From: Chrysomallon squamiferum
Taxonomy: Eukaryota > Mollusca > Gastropoda > Neomphalida > Peltospiridae
NCBI GenBank assembly: GCA_012295275.1
Contig: CM022677.1
Coordinates: 10,590,922-10,654,921, forward strand
Direction: 5' to 3'
Length of the DNA: 64,000 bases
Part shown: positions 30,041 to 49,254 of the stretch, one piece after another
How the letters are laid out: each line of letters opens with the position of its first letter
Numbering within the stretch: the stretch's first letter is position 1
Notes under the pieces: generated by a model
What the model was told of the DNA's origin: nothing
Database searches by the model: none
Seen by the model: the letters and a program-made list of their open reading frames with translations, nothing else
Translations under genes and position numbers: made by a program

Positions 30041-32835
30041 AAAGAGAAAAGAAACAATAAATGAAGCAGATTATATATATATATATATTGTTAAATGAAT
30101 GAAGTTTTTAATGCAGTTTATATAAAACATCTTAGAATGATTTGCTTCATTTATTTTTATTATTATTATTATTTTTTTTCATTTTTGCAGAATTAATTTT
30201 TATTATTTACTATTTCTACAAAAACAAATTAATATTCTGTTTGGTTTTGGAATAATAAAGGTATTTCATGGTATAACTTTTACAGTATAACTTTTATTAC
30301 AGATTTCTATGTTTAATGTTTATTTCTATCCTTTATTAGTACTATTATTATGTATATTCTCAAATGTTTTTCTTTTATAGCTTTATGATTTTGTATGGAT
30401 TCTCATTTTCACTGATAACAAAATGTATAAGAATAATATAATGTAATAAAAAATATATGCAACAAAAACAATAGGATTTGTTTTCCCTATTCTTTTCAGT
30501 ACAATTTAATTGTGATGTCATCTTAAGCTGATTATCATACTTACAACCAAAAAAATATAGGTCTATCTATTATTCTCACTTTTCAAATGTAGTGCTGCAA
30601 ACGGTCCATATAATGTGGAGAATTTTAAAATTTGTTGACACAGGTTTAAAATCAGCACTTACTGTTGATATGTGATACTTTCAGGTTATTTGTTTAGTAC
30701 AGCATGTACCTTGTCCCTAGTAAGCCTGTTATAATAATATATATTAGATGAGGACAAAAGGTAACAAATAACTGCAGATACTTCAATGTCCACTCATTTC
30801 CCTGCACAAATATGTCAAGTATAAAATAACTGTCAACTTGAGAGTTTAAAACCATTTATATTAGATTTACTGCCATCTTTATGTATAGTAGATTATGGAG
30901 GTGGTAAATACATCTGTAAGCTGCTGAAAATAAAAAATGTTTTATAAACCAGGTCAATTGAAATAAATTTTAATCTTAAACCCTGCCTTCATAGCTTTTG
31001 ATGTTAGTAGCTGTTTTTATAAGTTTTTTTCATTATAAAATGATTGTTAGGAACATATGATACATAAATGCTGAAATGTCATTAAAGAAATAAGATGATC
31101 TTCAAGGCATGATTCCTGCAACTTATGTATGAACAAATATAGCATAATAAATTTATAAATTTTTGTATTGATAAAATGAACAGTTTATAAATTTTTGTAC
31201 TGAAAACCAAGTTATTTATTAATTAATTATACAAGTGAGTAATAACGCATTTGTTACATGAGGAGAATAGTCCAGGGCAGCTAACAGCCACACAGCAATC
31301 ACAGTAAAAAAACAAAACAAAATTCTTAATAATAAATGAAAGAAAACAAGAACAAAAATAATTTGTTAGTATTTATATCACTAATAAAGGCTAATATGAT
31401 TACATGAAACAGTAAAGCTTAATATATATTTCTACAAATGTGTATAATTTGTTATTTATTTTATTGTAAACATGCATACAAAATATTATTATAGTACTAA
31501 ATGCAAATAAAAATTAATGCAACAAACAAATAATACCATTAATCTTATATTAATTGCAACATTTTATATCTATCTATCTATATGTATAGATTTAGATAGA
31601 TTGATAGACAGATTATGGCTCTGCTTTAAAAAACAAAATTTGTTTTGTCATTATTTCTTTTAACAGTTATCAATTGATTTGTGATTTTCAAAAAATGACA
31701 GCTGAACTGATCACAATATTCAAGCTTTGCAAACAACATAATCCTTTCAAAATCAAGAATTAGAAAGAAAAACATGACTTAGTCTAACTTGAAACAAACA
31801 AAACATTTTAACCAGTATCAATGTTATGTCATGTAATAATATCATCTGAGGATAATAATGTAATGATGATAATGTAACAACAGTTATCTGTTGGTGAAAA
31901 TAGTCCAATAGATGATACATTTTCTCATGTAAAATTCAGTTAATCATAACAAAAAAACAGTCAGTCAACATTCATGCATACTCATATAGCCATGAAAAAT
32001 ATTTTTTCTTTTTATCGTTTATTTAAAAGTATCAGCAAAATCAAATTTTATAATCAAACTTTAAAGATTTATTTTACCCTTGTGAAATTTTATTCAGTAT
32101 AATTCTTGAAAAAATATTAAAATTCAATTAGAGGTAAACCCACTATTGTTTGTTTAAATATATTTCGAAATGTGTCTTATCAAATATTGCTTATTATTAA
32201 ATAATAATAAGAAGAAGATGCTTTAAATAATGCTGGCTAATATTTCTGTATTTGAAAAAAAAAGATCTTTTCAAAAAGTAATGCATCCTCAAAAACAATT
32301 CTCAGTGTAACTAAATGCAGGTCCAACATAAAATTCATAGAAAAACATCACCAAAAAGCCACACGTATATTTGAAAAAAGAAGAAAAGAATATAGATTTA
32401 ATAGTTTCAAAAAATTAAAGGCACTTTTTGCCACGCACTCCAATTGGTATACATTATTATTTATTTTTTGTTTGAAGGGAAATATATAACGCCTGACCTA
32501 GGATATTCTGGAATCAACTCAACTGTGTCAAGCAGAGGAACAGTCTCTTAAAACCCCATTTTGATGTATGTATGTTTGTCTGAGAGTTAAAATAAATAAA
32601 AACTTATTAATAATAATAATAACAATAAATAAATAATAATAAAAAAATAACAATATTAATAATAATAATAAAATAAAAAACCCTAAATTAAAAAAAATAA
32701 AAAAAAATATATAAATAGACAAATGCCATTCCTACACTTGAATTCCAGCTCAGGTCCTACCCTGTCACTCAGTCTTATTGTTAATCAGTCTACAATCCTC
32801 TTCCTCACAATATCCAAAATGCATTTTAGAGTAAA
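29100..32835. other. 3' flank of ferrochelatase in the right arm
   Basis: Reverse-complement copy of about 15987-19714, without genes. It stops at the gap about 180 bases short of the stop codon of the SLC5 gene, so the right arm carries no SLC5 exon. Confidence 0.7.
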
Positions 32836-39447
<6,612 letters not shown>

Positions 39448-39482
39448 TTTCACGTCGTCTGGTTATTAATCTGACATTTTCA

Positions 39483-39490
39483 ACTTCCGG
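39483..39490 (-). promoter_or_regulatory. ETS/GABP-type site upstream of ferrochelatase (right)
   Basis: Mirror of the left CCGGAAGT site, at the same distance (36 bases) from the start codon at 39447. Confidence 0.35.
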
Positions 39491-39559
39491 TCTCACATAC
39501 CACATTATTATTCTGAAAACGAGAAAGGACTGTTAGTTAATAACAGCATGTGCTACATC

Positions 39560-39561
<2 letters not shown>

Positions 39562-39632
<71 letters not shown>
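39562..39632 (+). repeat. (AT)n microsatellite, expanded in right arm
   Basis: About 70 bp of TA repeats; the left arm has only about 10 bp at the equivalent position (9340-9350). Confidence 0.95.
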
Positions 39633-39634
<2 letters not shown>

Positions 39635-39674
39635 CGTACGCGTGCACAAGTGTTAATGTTGTTAACGTTTTATT

Positions 39675-39758
39675 TTATCAGTTTATGATATATCTCATTA
39701 AGGCCTCATAAGTAGGTTAAAATATGAGGCCTTAGTGAGATAAATTACAAACTGATAA
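39675..39758. repeat. Right-arm-specific foldback element
   Basis: Imperfect inverted arms, TTATCAGTTT at one end and AACTGATAA at the other, with TATCTCATTAAGGCCTCATA pairing to TATGAGGCCTTAGTGAGATA inside. It lies within a ~230-bp segment absent from the left arm, so it may be a small mobile foldback element. Confidence 0.6.
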
Positions 39759-40256
39759 AGGTTATTACTTTCCCCCATTATATCACTAAGCTACATTCAT
39801 AATGATCACATGAGCCACGGAACGGCAACAGCTGCTACCGTCTTTAATATTATTATCATATATACATTAATAATCCGATAAATAACTGATTGATATACGC
39901 ACATAATAACACACCACACTACACATACGCACACATACACACACGCATACACACTCCCATTCACAGACGCTTATACAATATTTTCTCTCTCATAAACACA
40001 CATTTATGCATTAGTCTGCAGAATCTTCTGGAAACTTTTAAGGATCAGTCTTTCTTTCTATCTATCTTTATTTATTTATTTATTCTTATCTGTGACATAT
40101 TTTAGTACACAATTCAAAATCTTGCAAAGACTGTTTTATTTATAACATAAATCCAAATACTATTAATATAGTTTTCAAAATTCTATTCCAGATTTCAAAA
40201 ACAATTTGGTCTTACCGAAATTTGCTACAAAAGAAAATACAATTTAATAAAGATTT

Positions 40257-40299
<43 letters not shown>

Positions 40300-40364
40300 A
40301 AAAAAAAAGAATTTCTTTCAAATAATAATAATAATAACGTAGTAAATAGAAATAAATAAAAAAA

Positions 40365-40444
<80 letters not shown>

Positions 40445-41631
40445 TTGTGGTTTTGCTATGCTTTGTTTTGTTTGTAATTTGATCTTAGTGTCTCGCTTTC
40501 TCAGCTTTGTGTGTGTGTGTGTGTGTGTATGTATCTGAAATAACATTTTCTTCTTCTTCTTCTTAGCGGTAGTAGTAATAGTAGTAGTAGTAGTAGTATA
40601 TTATATATATATATTATATATTTGTTAGTAAAATTATACTTTGTCTAAAATAAACTCAACCTTTATTATAATGTTCACAACCGCCGAGAGTCCTTATTTT
40701 TTAATTCGCCTTTACTCATCATCTTCACATCGAAATAGCAGAGATACATTTCATGACAGAGAAAGCTGTTAGTGATACAGGTTTCGAAAATCAGATTAAA
40801 ACAGATATTAGTCAGTTGACATTTTGGCGCTGAGATAAGCAATAAAACAATGTCACACAAGTACACAACAGTCATAACATTTTTATAATCTTATCAGACC
40901 TGATCTTATGGTCACATCTGTACTGCGTAGATCTGAAATGTTTTCATTGGTTTAAAATGTTACTCATTAATGTTATATATATATTTTTGATGTGCATTAA
41001 TTCCACACGTATGAGTATCGACTTGTAACATTTTTCGTGGCAACCTTTTTTGTTTTCTCTGTTTTTATTGGGTTTTCTTTGTTTTTCTTTTTTTGTTGCT
41101 TTTCGTTTCGTTTTTTTTTCTATCTTGTACTCGAGCGCCATCAGATGAATTAAATGGTAGCACAGCAAAAGATAAAAAATACAAAAATAAAAAACTTGTC
41201 TGAAGATGCTGAGGATGTTACGTGGATGTGGAATGTTTTGATTGGTTTAAACTGTTACTCAAGTAAAGTTAATAAATTTCTTGTTATTTACCGTCTTATG
41301 TACAGTCGCAGAAAATGAGTTTTCTACTAACTTTTGGTTTGTTTGCAAGCTTTTGCTTGTGTTTCACTGAGGCTCATTTCGGATGGGGTGGCGGAGCAGG
41401 AAGGTGTTATAGAAGGTAGATAACTCTATTCTGAATAGTTCTGTCTACTAATATCTTCGGCAACAAAGCTATATCCCTTTAAAATAACATTAACTTAAAA
41501 TTAATTATTTATTTAACTATTTATTTATCTATTTTTCAGAATAGCGAGGTTACAAAAAGAAATAAGCTGCTTTCAAAAACAGTTGGATGAATGTAGAGCA
41601 GCAGGTAAATTTTAGTGACTATTGAATGTTT

Positions 41632-41676
<45 letters not shown>

Positions 41677-42519
41677 GCGATGTAAACAGTTAAGAATCTG
41701 ATTTCAACAATAATAACATATTTTTATCACTTAGTAAACTTAGCAGCATTAAAAGTAAAACAGATTTTACAAAAACAACAAATAGTTTTAAAACGAAAAA
41801 GAAAGAAAAGCGTAGATTTTTTAGAAACCATATTCAATTTTTCAGATATTTCGACGGCAACAACACCAACTACAACATCAGGTATTAATTAATAATTATT
41901 CCTCAGAAAGACTTCATATATAATGATTTTCAGAGTTTCTTATATATAGGAGATACATAGATACATATAGACATACATAAATGCATGCATATATACGTAC
42001 ATAGAACAGTTTTCGAAGTAACTGTAAGTTAAAAAATTTTTATTATGATAAGACAATTTTATTTTAAAAATTAGAAGTGTTGACATAACCGAAATAACTT
42101 TTGTTAACTTTATAGTTCAGTGTCCGCAGACATATTCAAGTCCGAACACACATCTAGACTACGACAGCACCGCTGTGGGTAGCATTGCTAAAATAAGCTG
42201 TGTTAACGAATCTTACATCATCGTTGGGAACAGCAGCGTGGAATGTGAGCCTAATGGAGAATGGACCAACTCTACAGAATGTAGACAGACGAAATGGTTC
42301 AATGTGGATGCTGTTGTAAGCAGATAAATAATAAACCTATTCTAAACAACATAAAAATAACAGAACATCGTAATTGTTAGATTAACTAAACAACCTTGCT
42401 GTAGGTTATGAAGGTTTGAATGTTGCGTCAGCCTTTTCAGACAAAGTTTATCAGGTGCAGACAGATCTAGAACTTGTTTGTTTATATACAAAATATTTTG
42501 GTTTATCAGTTGCAGACAT

Positions 42520-42687
<168 letters not shown>

Positions 42688-43292
42688 TTATATATATATA
42701 TATTATTTTATCAGTCAATTGCAGACATAGCTATGTATCTACATCTGTCTATCTATCTATTTATCTATCTATCTCTATCTATCTCTCTATCTATCTATCT
42801 ATATATATTATTTTATCAGTCAATTGCAGACATAGCTATGTATCTCTATCTGTCTATCTATCTATTTATCTATCTATCTCTATCTATCTATCTATCTGTC
42901 TATATATATATATTATTTTATCAGTCGTAGAGAGAACATGATAGCTTACGAGATTATAAACTAGAACATCTTAATTTATCAAATGCAGACAGAATTATGA
43001 CGTTTTAGTTGATCTATTGCAGACAGAGCTGGAAACATAGTTATAGTCAGATGTAGCACATCTTGCATATTCATAGAAAATCATTGTTAATCGATCTCAT
43101 AAGGGAAATCTGACTTTTTTTTTTACAATTAAACTATTTTTCAAATACAAACATAAATAAAAATTACATTTTGTCAGGATTCGGATGTGTCTATATATCT
43201 TCCAAAACAAATGGAAAATGGTTGGGAAATGCAATTGGTTGGGATCCCACATGGAAAAATGTAAGTTTGTACAATTAAGTAATTTATCATCA

Positions 43293-43452
<160 letters not shown>

Positions 43453-43602
43453 TCAATAGTATAAATTGTGTGACAGAGTAATTGATACAGTGTATAAAAT
43501 TACACGCCTTGCTTCTGCGACAAATCCTGATTACCGTGCTGATGATGTCGTTCAGGTCTGTTTCAAGAGAATCTGAAGTTTCAAATCGTATCGTAAATTC
43601 TA

Positions 43603-44257
43603 TTATCATAGTGGGGAAAAACGCCTCGCTTGGCCATGCCATAAGCAGATTAAAATATATTTAACTATAGCAAGCAAAGTTATAAAGCCAAAGTCGTCAA
43701 GTTACACTCTATCCAATCTAACAGCAAACATATAATTAATTAAAATACCTAAATACTTTAATACATAATGGTATGAGCCGGTTAATGGGTATGCGCCGAT
43801 TAAGGACCGCTGTAGACAAAAGATGTCTTATCCCGAGTAAATAATCTTGACAACAATTAAAATACCTAAATACATTAATACGTAACGATATGAGCCGAGA
43901 GGTATAAAATAACGCACAGACCAGTGTCCACATCTGCGACGGACACGCCCGCTGACCTGTCAGAAAGCGTGCCCGTCGTAGACATGTTTCACAACAGCTT
44001 GCTCTGCTTAGCACGTTAATTTTGTTCATTCATTCATTCAGTGTCCAGCTACAACGCACTTGGCTGACCAGCAATAAAAACTTTGGAACTCGGCTCATCT
44101 CTCTTTCATTTTTATATTTAGACTGGACCCCAATGCTCCCAGACTGCATTCCCCAAAGTAGTTATACAGCAAAATAATAACCAAAGACAAAAATAATCAC
44201 GGTTAATAAATAATCACGGTTAAATAAAACCGACAACCAAATAAACGCGGTTATAAA
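43603..44257 (+). repeat. 5' LTR of the gypsy element
   Basis: Shares TATCATARTGGGG and the following ~370 bases with 51853-52231, and its later part with 56045-56245 and 56575-56740. It contains AATAAA-like signals (GCAATAAAAAC). The exact end is uncertain; I place it before the TGGTGGAG candidate primer-binding site. Confidence 0.75.
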
Positions 44258-44447
44258 TGGTGGAGATCAAACGATCCCTGTCAATGAACGGGGCCAGTCC
44301 AATAAACTACAGAGAGAGGCTTCGAGGTTTCCAAATAGACGCACCGATAAACCAACGCCAACACCAGCGTTACATCCAGTAATATTCATACAGCCATCAT
44401 CAACAACAACAGCTACAACTACTACTCAGATCACGCCATCTGCTTCT
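44258..44447 (+). other. Gypsy leader between LTR and gag
   Basis: Begins with TGGTGGAGATCAAACG, a candidate tRNA primer-binding site (TGG would pair with a tRNA CCA end). The frame leading into gag is rich in Thr/Gln codons. The priming tRNA was not identified. Confidence 0.4.
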
Positions 44448-46370
44448 ATGTCAACAACTAGTGATTCAGCCATCAATTCCCTACCAGTACCGACAGCACA
44501 AACGGTTACTCCAATCATGGCCCACGTAACACTGAACAAATTTTGTGGCAACCAGAATATGTCGACTTGGTGGAATGATTTCACAGGACTAATTGCCTTA
44601 AACGGTTACTCAAGCGAACCAGCGTGTATGTTGCTGCCATTCTATTTAGAAGGAACAGCTAAGATGTGGCATCAGGACTTAACCGAAGAAACAAAGAAAA
44701 GCCTGCCACTCCTGAAACAAGCCTTGCAGAACAGGTTCAATCAAAGTTCAGCTTTCCAGTTTGACTTTTTTCCATGTCACAGAAAACAACTGAGGCCGTG
44801 GAGGACTGCATAACACGAGTCCAAACAGCTACACAGCATGAGTCCAAACAGCTACACAACACGAGTCCAAACAGCTACACAACACGAGTCCAAACAGCTA
44901 CACAACACTAGTCCAAACAGCTACACAACACGAGACCAAACAGCTACACAACACGAGTCCAAACAGCTACACAACACGAGTCCAAACAGCTACACAACAC
45001 GAGTCCAAACAGCTACACAACACGAGACCAAACAGCTACACAACATGAGTCCAAACAGCTACACAACACTAGTCCAAACAGCTACACAACACGAGACCAA
45101 ACAGCTACACAACACCAGTCCAAACAGCTACACAACACGAGTCCAAACAGCTACACAACACGAGTCCAAACAGCTACACAACACTAGTCCAAACAGCTAC
45201 ACAACACTAGTCCAAACAGCTACACAACACGAGTCCAAACAGCTACACAACACGAGTCCAAACAGCTACACAACACGAGTCCAAACAGCTACACAATACG
45301 AGTCCAAACAGCTACACAACACTAGTCCAAACAGCTACACAACACGAGTCCAAACAGCTACACAACACCAGTCCAAACAGCTACACAACACGAGTCCAAA
45401 CAGCTACACAACACGAGTCCAAACAGCTACACAACACTAGTCCAAACAGCTACACAACACGAGTCCAAACAGCTACACAACACGAGTCCAAACAGCTACA
45501 CAACACTAGTCCAAACAGCTACACAACACGAGTCCAAACAGCTACACAACACGAGTCCAAACAGCTACACAACACTAGTCCAAACAGCTACACAACACGA
45601 GTCCAAACAGCTACACAACACGAGTCCAAACAGCTACACAACACGAGTCCAAAGAGCTACACAACACTAGTCCAAACAGCTACACAACACCAGTCCAAAG
45701 AGCTACACAACACTAGTCCAAACAGCTACACAACACGAGTCCAAAGAGCTACACAACACTAGTCCAAACAGCTACACAACACCAGTCCAAACAGCTACAC
45801 AACACGAGTCCAAACAGCTACACAACACGAGTCCAAACAGCTACACAACACGAGTCCAAAGAGCTACACAACACTAGTCCAAACAGCTACACAACACGAG
45901 TCCAAACAGCTACACAACACGAGTCCAAACAGCTACACAACACGAGTCCAAACAGCTACAGAACACGAGTCCAAACAGCTACACAACACGAGTCCAAACA
46001 GCTACACAACACGAGTCCAAACAGCTACACAACACGAGTCCAAACAGCTACAGAACACGAGTCCAAACAGCTACACAACACGAGTCCAAACAGCTACACA
46101 ACACGAGTCCAAACAGCTACACAACACGAGACCAAACAGCTACACAACACGAGACCAAACTGCTACACAACACGAGTCCAAACAGCTACACGACACAAAA
46201 ACCTACCAAAAGAGCTTGTAATAGCAATAGCTGTAAACGGACTTCACGAGACTCTTCAACAGTGGGTCTACAATAAAGAGCCCACAACGCTTGAAGAGGT
46301 GAGGTATTTTGCACATGTAGCTAACCAATCCACTATAATGATGCAACTGCCCAATGCGGCTAACTTGTAA
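44448..46370 (+). pseudogene. gag: Gypsy gag, frameshifted and expanded
   Basis: The capsid-like N-terminal part runs from 44448 (MSTTSDSAINSLPVP; later MSTWWNDFTGLIALNGY and EGTAKMWHQDL). The frame is lost in a T-run at 44766-44771; the continuation (SQKTTEAVEDCITRVQTAT) is one frame over. It then enters a 23-bp tandem array (44812-46195). Beyond the array the gag reading resumes (NLPKELVIAIAVNGLHETLQ, TTLEEVRYFAHVANQS) until a TAA at 46368-46370. Structural protein of the retrotransposon particle; this copy is non-functional. Confidence 0.75.
44812..46195 (+). repeat. 23-bp minisatellite, about 60 units, inside gag
   Basis: The unit is ACACGAGTCCAAACAGCTACACA, quoted only as its parts GAGTCCAAACAGCT and ACACAACAC. 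Variants change the first bases (TAGTCC, CAGTCC, GAGACC) or AAC to AAG. The spacing is exactly 23 bp in the units I measured. The first unit is the element's own gag sequence encoding TRVQTATQH, so the array arose by amplification of coding DNA. As 23 is not a multiple of three, a frame cycles through ESKQLHN, SPNSYTT and VQTATQH and remains open until a TAG variant falls in phase. Confidence 0.95.
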
Positions 46371-46642
46371 GAAAAGGTGGGCCACCTGTCGACATTGGTG
46401 GAAGCCTTACTAACTAACAAAGGTTAGGAGGTCAACCGACTACAGCACGAGGCCATACCGCAACAGGAAATGTCACACCTCAGGCATCCAGCCGAAGACG
46501 TTTCGGGTCACACTTTCCAGCCCCACGGAACAAAGCTTACTACCACAACGAGAATCAAGAGCCTGCGCACCAAGCACTATTTCAACCAGCATACCAACCA
46601 AGATTCCAGCCACAATACCAGCGAGTCCACCAGAATAGACCG

Positions 46643-47233
46643 ATGTCGGCTCCACTGCAGCGGCCAACCAGACAGTACCAGCACCCTCTACCACCACAAC
46701 TACGACAATGCTGTAACGGACGTGGTGAGTATTGCCCTAATCGATTTGTTTGTCCACATGCCAACACAATTTGTACATTTTGTTCATATAGAGGTCACCA
46801 TGAATCAGCATGCATTAAGCGCTACAACAGCCTTACCAGATGGGAATTCGCGCCTGATAGACAGAGAGAATCTGATATCAGGCACAAACCAGAATACGTT
46901 TCACTTGTAGCTCCCTTAACAAAAAACACAGTTCAAGTTGAGGTGGGTCAAGTTAAAACGACGGCTCTTATAGACACAGGTGCATCCATTAGCTGTATTA
47001 GCGAACAGTTCATGCACAAATTACCAGTACAGCCCTTAATGTCCAAGTCTGACATCCCTGTCATCATAGGAGTAGGGGGAGAAAAACACCCAGTCTTAGG
47101 GTCATTATCTCTTAAAATTCGCATTGGCAACATTTCTATTTCACAAACATTTCAAGTTTTTTCTTCTCTTCATCACTCTCTCATTCTTGGAATGGACTTC
47201 CTTACATACAACTTCCTTACTAACTACCACTGA
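46643..47233 (+). pseudogene. Gypsy nucleocapsid zinc knuckle and aspartic protease
   Basis: The open frame encodes CTFCSYRGHHESAC, a C-x2-C-x4-H-x4-C zinc knuckle preceded by extra cysteines. It then encodes a retropepsin-like domain with ALIDTGASISCIS (catalytic Asp) and, near its end, LILGMDFL. It belongs to the gypsy element and processes Gag-Pol in active relatives. It is separated by stops from gag upstream and from the RT downstream. Confidence 0.85.
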
Positions 47234-47699
47234 CTTGGCGGCTCGTAAACTTTACATTTACGATGGTTTCATTTCTACGGAAACCTGTGGTTATTCCCCC
47301 AATATCACAAGCTGATTTGCCAGTACAAATAGCCAGATGTGGGAAGGACCAAAGTTTTCTCATAGAACCTACATCGAGTTTACAAAACTTACAACTACAA
47401 GGTGCAAAGTGCTTAGTCAATACGTCCAAAATGTCTATTTTCCTTACAGTCTTAAATCCTACAAACTTACCATTCGTCTCGGATCCAGAAGAGTAGTGGC
47501 AACTGCATCGGTGGTATCCGACAATGGTGTCCCATTCTACCTCTAATCCTCCCCAGATTTCATCTGTCTCAAAACATAAACCACAATCAAATGACATTTT
47601 CTTCGATCTAACTGACTCTGATCTCACCCCATCGCAAAAAGGGCAACTTCAACAATTCCTTGCAAGTCATCGTACAGCATTTGCAAAAGACTGTTGAAC

Positions 47700-49073
47700 T
47701 AGGAAAAACTGATTTGCATCAACATAAAATAGATACAGGTGATGCAAGACCCATTATGCTTACTTTCTACAGACAAAATGTACAAATTAGGAAAGAATGC
47801 TCAACCCAAGTTCAACAGATGCTTGATGCTGGTATCATTCAGCCAAGCACATCACAATGGCATTTTCCAGTAGTCATGGTGAAGAAGCATGATGACAGTT
47901 GACTACAGGAAATTGAACGCGGTAACAAAACCAATCTTCTTTCCCTTGCCTAGATTTGAAGATGTCATTGATTCATTTGGGGTATCGAAAGCTCAGATAT
48001 TTAGTGTTCTAGACTGTACTAGTGGCTTCTGGCAAACACCCCTAGATCCTTCCACAAAATATCGTTCAGCCTTTATAACCCCTGAAGGCATTTTTGAATG
48101 GAATCGTTTACCCTTTCGACTGAAAAATGCTCCAATGGCATTTCGTAAAACCATTTCATCAGCCCTCAAACAAATGAACTGGAAATACATTTTAATTTAC
48201 ATTGACGACATCATTGTTTTTTCAAAGAACTTTACAGAAATCTTCAACATTTGTCATGTATTTTTCAAAAGCTAAAAGAAGCTGGATTGACATTGAAACC
48301 TAGCAAATTTACCGCGAAAAAGGCAACCTATCTTGGGCATATGTTCAGCAAAGAAGGCATTGATGTAGATAAGACGAAAGTTGAGGCAGTGGTTAACATT
48401 CCACTTCCAAAAAACGGTGTTAGGCATTTCTTAGGTATCTGCAGCTACTATCGAAAATTTGTCCTACAACTTTGCAGGCATTGCTTCTCCTCTCAATAAT
48501 CTTCTCCAGAAAGATGTTCCATTCAAATGGACAGTCCAATGTCAGCAAGCTTTTCTTCAGCTTAAGAAAACCTTAACATCTGCACCTGTCCTCGCCTGTC
48601 CTGATCCATACCAGCCATTTGTCCTTACAGCAGATGCATCTGGATCTGCACTTGGATACATTCTGAGTCAGCAAGATGTTGCTGGGCGAGAGCATGTAAT
48701 TTGCTATGGAGGTCGATCATTACATCCTTGTGAAAAGAAATGGGGAACTACACAACTAGAGTGTCTGGCTGTATTGGAAGGCATTAGAACCTACAGAGTG
48801 TACCTTACAACACAGAAGTTCAAGGTTTACACAGACCACAGAGCTCTTATATGGCTAAAAGATATCAAACCAGATTCAGGACGTTTAGCCAGATGGTCGC
48901 TCATGCTTCAGGAGTATGATTTCGATATAATACACCGAGCAGGAACTGCCAACAAAAATGCTGATGCCTTATCCAGGTTCCCATATGCTTCACAAACTAT
49001 GCTGCCAGTCACAGATGATATTCCTTCTTTAGATTTAAGAAACAGACAACTGATCCATCAACAAGCCAGTTAG
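47700..49073 (+). pseudogene. pol: Gypsy reverse transcriptase and RNase H (frameshifted)
   Basis: RT is readable in successive frames: IIQPSTSQWHFPVVMVKK, then MTVDYRKLNAVT, the catalytic box YIDDI, LTLKPSKF and YLGHMFS. RNase H follows: FVLTADASGSALG, TQLECLAV, FKVYTDHRALIWL and NADALSRFPY. Frame breaks lie near 47890, 48270 and 48460. Copies element RNA into DNA in intact relatives; this copy is dead. Confidence 0.9.
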
Positions 49074-49254
49074 CATATGCTCATGCAGTAGAAACATCTG
49101 ATTTGTCAGCACTGATTTGTCAGCACATACTTCTGACATGTCATTCTTCAACAAAACAGAACACCATACCCAACCAAAACTCAATACTTCACATCCATAA
49201 CAATGGCATCCTGAGGATACGATTTTTGGAAACACAGTTCATCAGCAAACGAAT

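Larger units (their letters stand above)
39448..41314. other. Intergenic region between ferrochelatase and the lectin gene (right)
   Basis: A divergent intergenic region with the probable promoters of both genes. It contains a right-specific insertion (about 39560-39830), poly-A (40264-40294), (TC)n (40372-40439), a TG tract and a TAG block. The duplicated galectin exon of the left arm is absent. Confidence 0.6.

Noticed and set aside
43178-43260. Alternative reading of the galectin exon (FGCVYISSKTNGKWLG frame)
   Set aside because: The three core differences between arms would all change the protein in this frame but are silent in the galectin frame, and only the galectin frame keeps phase with neighbours.
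44838-45440. 200-codon ORF of 23-residue repeats (SPNSYTTRVQTATQH type)
   Set aside because: It is a by-product of a 23-bp tandem array with no stop in any frame, within a dead gag gene.
44812-46195. CRISPR-like array
   Set aside because: The units are directly adjacent with no spacers and the DNA is eukaryotic.
47220-47627. Minus-strand ORFs inside the gypsy pol region
   Set aside because: Shadows of the plus-strand protease/RT coding region without any domain.
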